Shown: in pieces, positions 44,464-52,133 of the stretch | Numbering within the stretch: the stretch's first letter is position 1 | Layout of the letters: each line of letters opens with the position of its first letter | Assembly (NCBI GenBank): GCA_029561455.1 | Contig: JAKQIY010000030.1 | Span: forward strand, 1 to 64,000 | DNA from: a bacterium | Lineage (GTDB): Bacteria; Zhuqueibacterota; Zhuqueibacteria; Residuimicrobiales; Krinioviventaceae | Length of the DNA stretch: 64,000 nt | Direction of reading: 5' to 3' | Notes under the pieces: generated by a model | Told to the model about the DNA's origin: nothing | The model's input: the letters and a program-made list of their open reading frames with translations, nothing else | Databases searched by the model: none | Made by a program: the position numbers and the translations under genes

Positions 44464-45375
44464 ATGTATAGAATAAAAATGGTGTTCATATTATTACTGA
44501 TCCTAACAACTCAAATTTACGCACACTCTGCAAAATTCAATTCTACAATTACAATAAAATCCGATAAGGAACAATACTATATATATGAACCGATTTTTAT
44601 TGAATTTGAATTGATTAATAATGATTTAATTGGACCTAGTATACATCCTTCTTTGAGTCTGATGGAAAATTTTTTGGTAGTAAATGAAAAGGATGAACGT
44701 TTTTCTTGTAACATATCTTTTGAATTTGCAGAAAATTCTATTCAACCTTTAAAAGAAAAATCTCTTAAAAAAAATATTATGTTAAATTATCATTATGGTT
44801 TAGAATTTCCGGTCTCTCTTGGTAATCATTATTTGCCAATCGGCAGATATACAATATCATTTAAATGGAAAGAATCTTTGTATGATCCAATTAACTCAAA
44901 TATTATTACAATTGACATAATTGAACCACCTGTTAAATACAAACAGGAATTGGAATTATTTGAAAAAGCCGTAAATCTTGGTGAGTTGGCACATAATATA
45001 ACTAAACAAAATGAATTCATAACATTAATGGATGAATTAATCTCAAAATACCCGCAAGGGATTTATAGAGAATATAGTCTTTATATGAAAACAACTGCGT
45101 GTTTATTCTATTCAAAAACTTTAATAGCAAAAAATGCAGGTGAATTGTTTATTAATGACTATCCTCAATCATTATATCCACATCTTGCTGTACAAGCAAT
45201 TGCTGATTATTATATAGAAAATAAAATGTATAATGAAGGTATTGAATATATGAATACATTAAAAAATAGAAATACCAATCCAATTTTTATAGACGCTTGT
45301 AAACGTCAAATTAAATTAATAAATATAAGGGAAAAATCTGCTCGTTCCGGGGATGTTCCCCAGGAGGCACAATAA
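44464..45375 (+). CDS. AT-rich secreted protein whose 3' end is repeat-derived
   Basis: The protein has 303 residues from ATG 44464 with GGAGG six bases upstream. A signal peptide (KMVFILLLILTTQIYAHS) is followed by an Ig-like domain (SDKEQYYIYEPIFIEFELIN) and a helical, TPR-like region. The base composition is strikingly AT-rich compared with comEC and rnhB on either side, which suggests recent transfer. The last twelve codons (SARSGDVPQEAQ) and the TAA stop are the start of a block A repeat, whose other copies read SARPGDVPQDAQ in the same frame. The native C-terminus has therefore been replaced or extended. The function is unknown. Confidence 0.72.
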   Translation: MYRIKMVFILLLILTTQIYAHSAKFNSTITIKSDKEQYYIYEPIFIEFELINNDLIGPSIHPSLSLMENFLVVNEKDERFSCNISFEFAENSIQPLKEKSLKKNIMLNYHYGLEFPVSLGNHYLPIGRYTISFKWKESLYDPINSNIITIDIIEPPVKYKQELELFEKAVNLGELAHNITKQNEFITLMDELISKYPQGIYREYSLYMKTTACLFYSKTLIAKNAGELFINDYPQSLYPHLAVQAIADYYIENKMYNEGIEYMNTLKNRNTNPIFIDACKRQIKLINIREKSARSGDVPQEAQ

Positions 45376-45587
45376 AACAGGACCTGTTGTCCTGTATCAG
45401 GGATAAAACCCCGGCGCGATCTCAAATAATAACAATATCGAACCGGAATTCATAACCCGGTTCGCACAATAGTATGGGATTTCCAATCCCGGTTTAGCCC
45501 AAAGCAATTGTAATATTGAATCCAGGCAAGGGTTGGAAACCCTGGTTCATTGTCCGCACCGGGATGGGAATCCCGGTGCGATCATGG
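45337..45587. repeat. Composite repeat block A, copy 1 (A1)
   Basis: This 251-base copy is a run of small hairpins: GTTCCGGGGA/TCCCCAGGAG, ACAGGAC/GTCCTGT, CGAACCGG/AACCCGGTTCG, GGGATT/AATCCC, AGGGTT/AACCCT and a perfect 11-bp CGCACCGGGAT hairpin (45555-45580). It is highly similar over its length to copy A2 (46914-47165). It begins inside the preceding gene and ends fused to block B. Confidence 0.9.
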
Positions 45588-45819
45588 ATGCTTTACCCGT
45601 GAAGAAATCAAATGAAATAATATTCATATTTGTATTTGTAGGGGCAAAGCATTCTGACAAACCGAAATAAAAAATGTAAATGAAATTGAAATGAATGCTT
45701 TGCCCGTATTGAAATTGTTTATAATTTGGATTGGATTCACATCCGGGTGAAGCATTCTATTCAGGATTTGCTTGTCATTTCAGATAATTCTGGAACGAAT
45801 GCTTCACCCCTACGAAAAA
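45588..45819. repeat. Composite repeat block B, copy 1 (B1)
   Basis: Block B holds large stem-loops with 13-bp perfect arms: GGGCAAAGCATTC (45642-45654) with GAATGCTTTGCCC (45693-45705), and GGGTGAAGCATTC (45745-45757) with GAATGCTTCACCC (45797-45809). A first stem is represented here only by its right arm (45588-45599). The second copy at 46621-46908 keeps both arms of all three. Confidence 0.9.
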
Positions 45820-45839
45820 TTTCTTCTGTCGTACTATCT

Positions 45840-45937
45840 GCTGCTCGTCCTGGGGATGTTCCCCAGGACGCACAATAAAACAGGACATGTTGTCCTGTAT
45901 CAGAGATGGAATCCCGGCGCAATCTCAAATCACAAGA
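45840..45937. repeat. Composite repeat block A, truncated copy (A3)
   Basis: It starts with the perfect hairpin GTCCTGGGGA/TCCCCAGGAC (45847-45869) and ACAGGAC/GTCCTGT (45880-45898). It ends after AATCTCAAATCACAAGAT, where block A sequence stops at the toxin gene end. Confidence 0.85.
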
Positions 45938-45945
45938 TTACCCGG

Positions 45946-46197
45946 TTACCGGTAGGCTTGTTTGCGGTGGGCAATGCGTAATATTAATACTGTATCATCG
46001 AGAAGTGAATATATAATGCGGTAATCCCCAACCCGGAATTTTCTTAATCCGGCAAATTTACCTGTTAGCGCCGGGTATTGGTCGGCATTGACGGAGAGCT
46101 CGGATTCGATCTTGTCAAAAATAATCTTTAACTGCGTTTTATCAATTTTCTTCAAATCCCGTTCAACCGAATTTTTAAATTGTATTTTAAAGGTCAA
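45946..46197 (-). CDS. RelE/ParE-type toxin
   Basis: This 83-residue toxin has the RelE/ParE pattern, with LKKIDKTQLKIIFDKI in the helical half and LRKFRVGDYRIIYSL followed by VLILRIAHRKQAYR in the strand half. RelE-type members cut mRNA on the ribosome and ParE-type members poison gyrase; which applies is not clear. The start is TTG at 46197 with GAGG upstream, overlapping the antitoxin end by 11 bases. The stop codon sits at the edge of repeat A3. Confidence 0.88.
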   Translation of the reverse strand: MTFKIQFKNSVERDLKKIDKTQLKIIFDKIESELSVNADQYPALTGKFAGLRKFRVGDYRIIYSLLDDTVLILRIAHRKQAYR

Positions 46198-46405
46198 ACC
46201 GTTTCCTCATATCCTGCATATCCACAACCTGGTCGGTAACATCATTCTGCCTATCCCTGGCAATTTGCAGGTCGGCTTGTTCCTGCAGGTACAGTTCCAG
46301 AGCTTTTTGAATGTGAAAGGATTTGGAACGTTCCGTTTCCCTGGCAATATCGTTCAATTCATTGGCCAGTTGATCCGGCAAGCGTAAAGATATTGTACTG
46401 CTCAT
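46187..46405 (-). CDS. Ribbon-helix-helix antitoxin
   Basis: This 72-residue antitoxin has a ribbon-helix-helix DNA-binding N-terminus (MSSTISLRLPDQLANEL; second helix RSKSFHIQKALELYL) and a charged C-terminus that should wrap the toxin. ATG 46405 with AGGTG upstream is preferred over a longer reading frame to 46477, whose extra residues are unlike the family. It is expected to repress its own promoter, which must lie in the AT-rich 46406-46500. Confidence 0.88.
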   Translation of the reverse strand: MSSTISLRLPDQLANELNDIARETERSKSFHIQKALELYLQEQADLQIARDRQNDVTDQVVDMQDMRKRFDL

Positions 46406-46620
46406 AAAATCACCTGTAATATGTAATAAACGTAATACAATGTAATATAATGTAGTAAGTATTTTATTTTTTTGCAAGTGATGAATAGTAGTGTCTGTTT
46501 AAACAAATTTTTATTTACATTTATACACATTTTTATGTGGATGTAATCCCTGCTCAACTTGGAAACGTTCATCAGGATTGGAATCACCGGCGTGAGGATG
46601 GATAGGTATTGCAAACCACA

Positions 46621-46908
46621 CGGGTAAAGCATTCTATCAATATTTTGATTGTTATTTCTGATTCATCCGGAATCAATGCTTTACCCGTGATGAAATTAAA
46701 TGAAATAATATTTATATTTTTATTTGTAGGGGCAAAGCATTCTGACAAACCGAAATAAAAAATATAAATGAAACCGAAATGAATGCTTTGCCCGTGTTGA
46801 AATTGTTTATAATTTGGATTGGATTTACATCCGGGTGAAGCATTCTTTTCGGAATTATTAATAATTTTTAGTTCATTTGGAACGAATGCTTCACCCCTAC
46901 AAAAAATT
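46621..46908. repeat. Composite repeat block B, copy 2 (B2)
   Basis: This is the complete form with three stem-loops: CGGGTAAAGCATT (46621-46633) with AATGCTTTACCCG (46675-46687); GGGCAAAGCATTC with GAATGCTTTGCCC; and GGGTGAAGCATTC with GAATGCTTCACCC. It is nearly identical to B1 except inside the third loop, where the two copies are unrelated. Confidence 0.9.
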
Positions 46909-46913
46909 CCACC

Positions 46914-47165
46914 TCTGCTCGTCCTGGGGATGTTCCCCAGGACGCACAATAAAACAGGACATGTTGTCCTGTATCATGAATCGAAACCCCGGCGCGATCT
47001 CAAAAAACAACAAGATCGAACCGGGTTTCACAACCCGGTTCGCACAATAGTATGGGATTTCCAATCCCGTTTTAGCCCAAAGCAATTGTAATATTGAATC
47101 TATGCAAGGGTTGGAAACCCTGGTTCATTGTCCGCACCGGGATGGGAATTCCAGTGCGATCATGG
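46914..47165. repeat. Composite repeat block A, copy 2 (A2)
   Basis: Hairpins in order: GTCCTGGGGA/TCCCCAGGAC (46921-46943), ACAGGAC/GTCCTGT, CGAACCGGGTT/AACCCGGTTCG with loop TCAC (47017-47042), GGGATT/AATCCC (47054-47068), AGGGTT/AACCCT (47107-47121) and a mutated CGCACCGGGAT word. The sequence between the hairpins is also conserved with A1. Confidence 0.9.
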
Positions 47166-47293
47166 TTCACCCCTACAAAAATCATCATCCATGTTCTTTT
47201 TGAAATTGTGGATATTCATTGCTTTTTGAGCGGTTGTTGTGTATTTTACGAATCCAAACGACTGAATTTACGTACACTGATGAGTAAAAACAT

Positions 47294-47911
47294 TTGTTAC
47301 ACTATGAATCCGAATTGTGGCGGAACGGCTGCCTGCGCATTGCCGGCATCGATGAGGCCGGGCGCGGCCCGCTAGCCGGACCGGTGGTCGCGGCGGCAGT
47401 CATTTTCCCGGCGAACCATGCTTTTATTCCCGGTATCAATGATTCCAAAAAACTCACCCCGGCAGCCCGGGAGCAGATGATTCGGGTCATTCAGGAAAAA
47501 GCTGCAGCTATCGGTATTGGTATTGTTCCCCATGAGGAGATAGATAAGATCAATATATTACAGGCTACCTTCAAAGCCATGCGCGAGGCGGTTACCGCGT
47601 TATCGCTTGTTCCGGATTACCTGCTGATCGACGGCAATAAAAAGCCGGGCATCGACCTGCCGCAACGGTGCATTGTCAAAGGCGATTCGCTTTCCATGAG
47701 CATTGCCGCAGCCTCGATTGTCGCCAAAGTGACCCGTGACCGGATAATGGTCGAATATGACCGGCAATACCCGCACTATGGCTTTGCCCGGCATAAAGGC
47801 TATGGAACGGCGCGACATATTGCCGCCATCCGCGAGTTCGGCTTGTGTCCTATACATCGCCGCTCGTTTCAACCCGAACAGTTGAAAGAATTATATGCCG
47901 AAAAGTCCTGA
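47294..47911 (+). CDS. rnhB: Ribonuclease HII
   Basis: This 205-residue enzyme nicks RNA-DNA hybrids and removes misincorporated ribonucleotides. The acidic active site is visible in AGIDEAGRGPLAGPVVAAA, LLIDGNKKP and ASIVAKVTRD; RHKGYGTARH is also conserved. The start is TTG 47294. Its translation MLHYESELWRNG matches the usual family opening, and no in-frame ATG lies nearby. The gene overlaps yraN by 17 bases. Confidence 0.94.
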   Translation: MLHYESELWRNGCLRIAGIDEAGRGPLAGPVVAAAVIFPANHAFIPGINDSKKLTPAAREQMIRVIQEKAAAIGIGIVPHEEIDKINILQATFKAMREAVTALSLVPDYLLIDGNKKPGIDLPQRCIVKGDSLSMSIAAASIVAKVTRDRIMVEYDRQYPHYGFARHKGYGTARHIAAIREFGLCPIHRRSFQPEQLKELYAEKS

Positions 47912-48266
47912 TAAAATGGCAACCGGCAAACAGGGCGAAGACCTGGCCGCCCGTTTCCTGGAAAGTATCGGCTACCGGGTGGTGCAACGCAATTTTCACA
48001 CCCGCGAAGGAGAGGTCGATATTATTGCGCGCGATGGTAATGAACTAGTCTTTGTTGAAGTTAAAACCGGGCGGCAAACCGCATTTGGCGATCCGGAAAC
48101 CTGGGTGGATGAACGCAAACAGCAGCGACTTGGACTTGCCGCCCAGGCCTGGTTACTGCAACAACAGATAGAAGACACCGATTGCCGCTTTGATGTGGTG
48201 GCCATCTTTTTCCATAGCAAGGGGCACCGTATAAAGCATATTAAAAATGCTTTTTGGCTTGAATGA
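47895..48266 (+). CDS. yraN: YraN/UPF0102 nuclease-fold protein
   Basis: This 123-residue protein has the restriction-endonuclease-like pattern GEDLAARFLESIGYRVVQRN, the E-V-D of GEVDIIARDG and FVEVKTG. The biological role is not settled; the gene is commonly found next to rnhB, as here. Starts at 47895 or 47916 are both possible. Its stop overlaps the next ATG. Confidence 0.92.
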   Translation: MPKSPDKMATGKQGEDLAARFLESIGYRVVQRNFHTREGEVDIIARDGNELVFVEVKTGRQTAFGDPETWVDERKQQRLGLAAQAWLLQQQIEDTDCRFDVVAIFFHSKGHRIKHIKNAFWLE

Positions 48267-48637
48267 GAGAGGAAATCGTGGAACAAAAAAAAGTTTCGAC
48301 AGTTTTTTCATATATAAAGGAAATCGGCAAATGGGCGCTGTTGGTCTGGTTGTTATGGCCCCTGACCCAGTCGATGAACCGTCCCGCCAGTTTTCCGCGG
48401 ATTATGGTGGGTATACTGCTGTTCATTTTATTTGCCGGTAAAACGCTTTATGATTCGGTCTTTGAAAATTACCGTAAAGGTGCGCACAGAAATAAATACA
48501 TGGACTTGTTAATCATGGTCGGCACAGTAACGGTTGTCGCCATTCTTATCGGCGCTGTTGTGGTCTTTACGGGATTGTATATTTACGAAACCATGAAGAG
48601 CAATACTCCGAACACAACGGGCGAGACCGCTCAATAA
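48263..48637 (+). CDS. Small membrane protein, unknown
   Basis: The protein has 124 residues with three hydrophobic segments (about 22-34, 47-60 and 82-108), a positively charged loop (ENYRKGAHRNKYMD) and a polar tail. The gene overlaps yraN by four bases (ATGA), so it is co-translated. I do not recognise the family. Confidence 0.7.
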   Translation: MREEIVEQKKVSTVFSYIKEIGKWALLVWLLWPLTQSMNRPASFPRIMVGILLFILFAGKTLYDSVFENYRKGAHRNKYMDLLIMVGTVTVVAILIGAVVVFTGLYIYETMKSNTPNTTGETAQ

Positions 48638-48675
48638 GGTGGAATGGTAAACAGCAGTCAAGTGTTATATTTTGC

Positions 48676-48704
48676 TTGATAATATTTGCCGAAATGATTA
48701 AATT
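48676..48704 (+). promoter_or_regulatory. Probable promoter of the tRNA-Thr gene
   Basis: TTGATA (48676-48681), a 17-base spacer and TAAATT (48699-48704) lie 13 bases before the mature tRNA start. Confidence 0.55.
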
Positions 48705-48717
48705 ATCGCTCTAAATA

Positions 48718-48790
48718 GCCACCTTAGCTCAGATGGTAGAGCGGCTCACTCGTAATGAGCAGGTCGTCAGTTCGATTCTGACAGGTGGCT
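48718..48790 (+). tRNA. tRNA-Thr (anticodon CGT)
   Basis: This 73-base cloverleaf has the acceptor stem GCCACCT (48718-48724) with AGGTGGC (48783-48789), an anticodon arm GCTCA-CTCGTAA-TGAGC with anticodon CGT reading codon ACG, and a T-arm with GTTCGATTC. The discriminator base is T. The CCA end is not encoded. Confidence 0.95.
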
Positions 48791-48827
48791 CTTTTCATTA
48801 TAAGACAACTCTAACCGGTAAAAATAT

Positions 48828-49751
48828 ATGAAACAAGTATCAGTTTGTATTACAGTATTGCTGTTATTTGCTTTAACAGCATGGGCTTATTCTCCTGCAA
48901 CTACCGGCTTTCAATTTTTAAAAACCCAGGTTGGGGCCCGTCCTGCGGCAATGGCAGGCGCATTTGTGGCCATTTCCGGGGATGTGAGCGCATTGCACTA
49001 CAATCCCGCCGGTATTGCTGTATTCTCACAACGCGTTGCCGGGTTTACCTACACTAATGATTTGCTGGATTTTAGTTCCGGTTTTATCGGTTATGTACAA
49101 CCGCAGGTGGGTAAAGGCAACCTGGGATTAAGCATTTTATACAAAGATTATGGTGATTTTACCAAAAAAGACCAAAACGGCGAGGATATGGGCACATTCG
49201 GCGCCGGCAGCATCGCTCTGAATGGCTCCTATGCCATGCAAATCGCGCCAAATTTATCCATCGGCGTTACCGGTAAATATATTCGCGCTTCTATTGATAA
49301 TTACTCCGCCGATGCGGTAGCTATGGACGCCGGAGTTTTATATTATATTGCGAAACATGAGCTGACCATTGCCGCCGGGATCTATAATCTCGGTACGGCC
49401 ACTTCGGCTTTTATCACTACCAAAGATGATCTGCCGATGAACCTGCGGATCGGCGCTTCCAAAAAACTGGCCCATTTACCGTTATTGGTCAGCGGTAATG
49501 CTTACAAGTACAGCGATGAAGACCTGCAATTTGCCCTGGGTGGAGAATTTACCCTGTCCGATTATATGTTATTCCGGCTCGGTTATGACAGCATCGGCAA
49601 AAAAATGCATGTGGATAGCTCGGACGATACCATGGCCGGCATGGCATTGGGTTTCGGTTTTTTATGGAAGCAGTTTAAAATTGATTATTCATTCACATCT
49701 TATGGCGCACTTGGTAGTCTGAATCGTTTTACAATTTCCGGTCATTTTTAA
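48828..49751 (+). CDS. PorV/UPF0164-family outer-membrane protein
   Basis: This 307-residue beta-barrel has a signal peptide (VCITVLLLFALTAWA) and the family opening GFQFLKTQVGARPAAMAGAFVAISGDVSALHYNPAG. The C-terminus is aromatic (ISGHF). PorV-like proteins act in type IX secretion as shuttles or attachment partners; others in the family have no known role. Two T9SS-tailed proteins in this window make a secretion-related role plausible. Confidence 0.85.
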   Translation: MKQVSVCITVLLLFALTAWAYSPATTGFQFLKTQVGARPAAMAGAFVAISGDVSALHYNPAGIAVFSQRVAGFTYTNDLLDFSSGFIGYVQPQVGKGNLGLSILYKDYGDFTKKDQNGEDMGTFGAGSIALNGSYAMQIAPNLSIGVTGKYIRASIDNYSADAVAMDAGVLYYIAKHELTIAAGIYNLGTATSAFITTKDDLPMNLRIGASKKLAHLPLLVSGNAYKYSDEDLQFALGGEFTLSDYMLFRLGYDSIGKKMHVDSSDDTMAGMALGFGFLWKQFKIDYSFTSYGALGSLNRFTISGHF

Positions 49752-49842
49752 CCAGTCAAACCCGGATCAACGTTCATACACCCGGCCGGATCATTAATTC
49801 CATATTTTTGTATTAAATAACCCTTGATAAGAGATTTTAAGA

Positions 49843-50658
49843 ATGTCATCGGAAGAAAAAAAACTTACCGTTCCTGATATAATCGGTATGAAAACGCGCA
49901 AGGAAAAGATCGCCGCGTTAACCGCTTATGATTTTCTCTTTGCATCTTTGCTCGATCAGGCCGGACTGGATATAATCCTGGTCGGTGATTCAGGGGCGAT
50001 GGTGTTTGCGGGTTACAATACTACCCTGCCAATGACAATGGATAATATTATTTACCATTGCCAGGCCGTGTGCCGGGGCGTCAGTCATGCCCTGCTGGTT
50101 GCCGATATGCCGTTTCTTTCTTACCAGGTGAGCACGGAAGATGCGGTACGCAATGCCGGCAAAATCCTCAAAGAAACCACTATCGATGCGGTCAAGATCG
50201 AGGGCGGCGAAGAAATGACCGCTACGGTTAATCGCCTGGTCAGCATAGGTATACCGGTTATGGGGCATTTGGGTTTAACGCCTCAGCATATCAAACAATT
50301 TGGCAGCTATACAGTGCAGGGGCGTTCGGCTGAACATGCCAACCGCTTGCTGAATGACGCCCGTGCTTTGCAGGATGCCGGCGCGTTTGCGCTTGTGCTG
50401 GAAAAAATCCCCATTTCCCTGGCAAAACAAATCAGTGAGCACCTTAAAATACCGACTATCGGCATTGGCGCCGGCCCGTTTTGCGACGGGCAAATTCTGG
50501 TTACTCCAGATATGCTGGGTTTATTTGAGAAATTTAAACCAAAATTTGTTCGTCAATATGCCAATCTGGCTGAAGCAGTTAAAAAGGCCGGTTCGCAATA
50601 CCTGCATGATGTTAAAGAAAATCGTTTCCCCGCTGCCGAAGAGAGTTTTGAGAATTAA
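49843..50658 (+). CDS. panB: 3-methyl-2-oxobutanoate hydroxymethyltransferase
   Basis: This 271-residue enzyme makes ketopantoate from 2-oxoisovalerate and methylene-tetrahydrofolate, the first step to pantothenate. Landmarks are LTAYDFLFASLLDQAG, VGDSGAMV, ADMPFLSYQ, KIEGGEE, GHLGLTPQ and LVLEKIP with the catalytic Glu. panC follows after four bases. Confidence 0.95.
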   Translation: MSSEEKKLTVPDIIGMKTRKEKIAALTAYDFLFASLLDQAGLDIILVGDSGAMVFAGYNTTLPMTMDNIIYHCQAVCRGVSHALLVADMPFLSYQVSTEDAVRNAGKILKETTIDAVKIEGGEEMTATVNRLVSIGIPVMGHLGLTPQHIKQFGSYTVQGRSAEHANRLLNDARALQDAGAFALVLEKIPISLAKQISEHLKIPTIGIGAGPFCDGQILVTPDMLGLFEKFKPKFVRQYANLAEAVKKAGSQYLHDVKENRFPAAEESFEN

Positions 50659-50662
50659 AGGC

Positions 50663-51505
50663 ATGATCATTACCACAATCAAAGAGATGCAGGCGTTTGC
50701 CGATGTAACGCGGGCGGCGGGTAAAACAATTGGCCTGGTGCCGACGATGGGCTACTTGCATGACGGCCATGCCAGTCTGATTAAAATTGCCCGACAGCAA
50801 GCCGATGTGGTGGTAACCAGTATATATGTCAATCCGACCCAGTTTGGACCAAATGAAGATTTTGCCGCCTATCCCCGCGACCTTGAAGGCGATAAGAAAA
50901 CCGCTTACGCCGCTGGCTGCGATGTGCTGTTTGTTCCCGACGATCGGGAAATGTATGGTAAAACCTGCCTGACGACTGTGCAGGTGAAAAAGCTGACCGA
51001 CGGATTATGTGGTAAATCTCGTCCCGGTCATTTTGAAGGCGTTACGACTGTCGTCGGTAAATTGTTCAATATAATCAAACCCCATGTGGCTGTGTTCGGC
51101 CAAAAGGATGCTCAGCAAGCGCTGGTCATTAAAAGAATGGTGCAAGATTTGAATTTCGACATTCGGATCATTATTGCGCCGATTGTACGGGAACCCGATG
51201 GTTTGGCTATGAGTTCAAGGAATAAATACCTGTCGCCGGCAGAACGACAGGACGCCCTGGTTCTGTACCGGGCATTGCAAAAAGCGCAGTCAAGTATCAG
51301 GAATGGCGAGACCGATGCCGCAATTGTAATACAAGCAATGACCGGAATGATCGCCGCCATTGAATCGGCGCGAATCGATTATGTACAGATCGTCGATGCA
51401 GAAACCCTGGAAACCGTAAATAGAATTCAGGGCAGCGTACTTGTTGCCCTCGCGGTATTTATCGGCAGAACCAGGTTGATAGATAATATCATATTAAACA
51501 ATTAG
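50663..51505 (+). CDS. panC: Pantothenate synthetase
   Basis: This 280-residue ligase joins pantoate and beta-alanine with ATP. It shows VPTMGYLHDGHASLI (HxGH-type nucleotide site), VNPTQFGPNEDF, SRPGHFEGVTTVV, FGQKDAQQA and MSSRNKYLS. ATG 50663 follows panB directly. A longer reading frame from 50354 overlaps panB and is rejected. panB-panC, together with coaE upstream, covers part of the CoA pathway. Confidence 0.95.
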   Translation: MIITTIKEMQAFADVTRAAGKTIGLVPTMGYLHDGHASLIKIARQQADVVVTSIYVNPTQFGPNEDFAAYPRDLEGDKKTAYAAGCDVLFVPDDREMYGKTCLTTVQVKKLTDGLCGKSRPGHFEGVTTVVGKLFNIIKPHVAVFGQKDAQQALVIKRMVQDLNFDIRIIIAPIVREPDGLAMSSRNKYLSPAERQDALVLYRALQKAQSSIRNGETDAAIVIQAMTGMIAAIESARIDYVQIVDAETLETVNRIQGSVLVALAVFIGRTRLIDNIILNN

Positions 51506-51547
51506 TTAACAACGACAATCTTATTTTGTTTCCGGTTAAAAAAGTTA

Positions 51548-51575
51548 TTGACATTATAACATTTTTTTATAATTT
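51548..51575 (+). promoter_or_regulatory. Possible promoter of the small secreted protein gene
   Basis: TTGACA (51548-51553), a 16-base spacer and TAATTT (51570-51575) lie about 42 bases before ATG 51617. Confidence 0.45.
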
Positions 51576-51616
51576 TGATGTATGCAAATCGGGTTTTGTT
51601 ATCAGAGGACAATGTT

Positions 51617-52075
51617 ATGAAAACGATTAATTGTGTTTTAATAATATTAATGCTCCCTTGTATGATTATGGCGCAATATAAAACTGATGCCGGGCCTGTG
51701 AATGTTTCGTCGGCATTACAAAAATCCCTGCAAAGCGGTAAAAATGCTATCGGTATTTTTGGACTTGATCCCAACAAATTGAGTATATCGCAGTCCTATT
51801 CCATGAGTGTACTGTCAATGGGAAAAAACAGTTTTTCCCAGGGTTTATATTTAAACACCATGACATATCATTTCAAATTACCGGTAGAACTCAGTTTTCA
51901 ATGGGGTATAGCCCATCAACCGTTTCATGTATCCGGCGATGCTCCTTTTTACAACCAGGGACCGTTCATCCGCGGAGCGAACCTGAGTTTTAAACCCACA
52001 AAGAATATGAGTATTCAGGTGGAATTTAATCGCGATCCTTATGGTTATGTACCATGGAATAACTGGCACGAATAA
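51617..52075 (+). CDS. Small secreted protein, unknown
   Basis: The protein has 152 residues with a signal peptide (CVLIILMLPCMIMAQ). The mature part has alternating strands (LSFQWGIAHQPFHVSG, ANLSFKPTKNMSIQVEFNRD) suggesting a small barrel or sandwich, and ends with an aromatic-rich tail. AGAGGA precedes ATG 51617. I do not recognise the family. Confidence 0.7.
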   Translation: MKTINCVLIILMLPCMIMAQYKTDAGPVNVSSALQKSLQSGKNAIGIFGLDPNKLSISQSYSMSVLSMGKNSFSQGLYLNTMTYHFKLPVELSFQWGIAHQPFHVSGDAPFYNQGPFIRGANLSFKPTKNMSIQVEFNRDPYGYVPWNNWHE

Positions 52076-52133
52076 TAAATAATGTTTTTACGATCTGTTT
52101 ACATTAAATATATTAAAATAAAGGGAATGTCGA

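Larger units (their letters stand above)
45376..45945. other. Non-coding repeat array between the AT-rich gene and the toxin gene
   Basis: This stretch holds the rest of A1, block B1 and a partial block A (A3). Short reading frames through it are repeat translations, not genes. No promoter for the flanking genes was recognised. Confidence 0.8.
46406..47293. other. Non-coding region: antitoxin promoter zone and repeat blocks B2-A2
   Basis: Bases 46406-46500 are AT-rich and should hold the toxin-antitoxin promoter. Bases about 46555-46614 look like degraded hairpin words. Blocks B2 (46621-46908) and A2 (46914-47165) follow, then 11 bases matching the right end of block B (47166-47176). The last 110 bases before rnhB are unique sequence. 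No gene was recognised. Confidence 0.7.

Noticed and set aside
45772-45981. Short frame crossing blocks B1 and A3
   Set aside because: It is a translation of repeat sequence, and its end runs antisense into the toxin gene.
45337-47176. CRISPR array
   Set aside because: The repeats are composite hairpins of varied sequence without regular spacers, and no cas gene is present.
46584-47375. Several short frames across blocks B2 and A2 up to rnhB
   Set aside because: They consist of repeat translations (such as LGMFPRTHNKTGHVVLY); the same peptides appear at each block copy.
50354-50662. Extended N-terminus for panC
   Set aside because: It overlaps panB almost completely; MIITTIKEMQ at 50663 is the normal family start.
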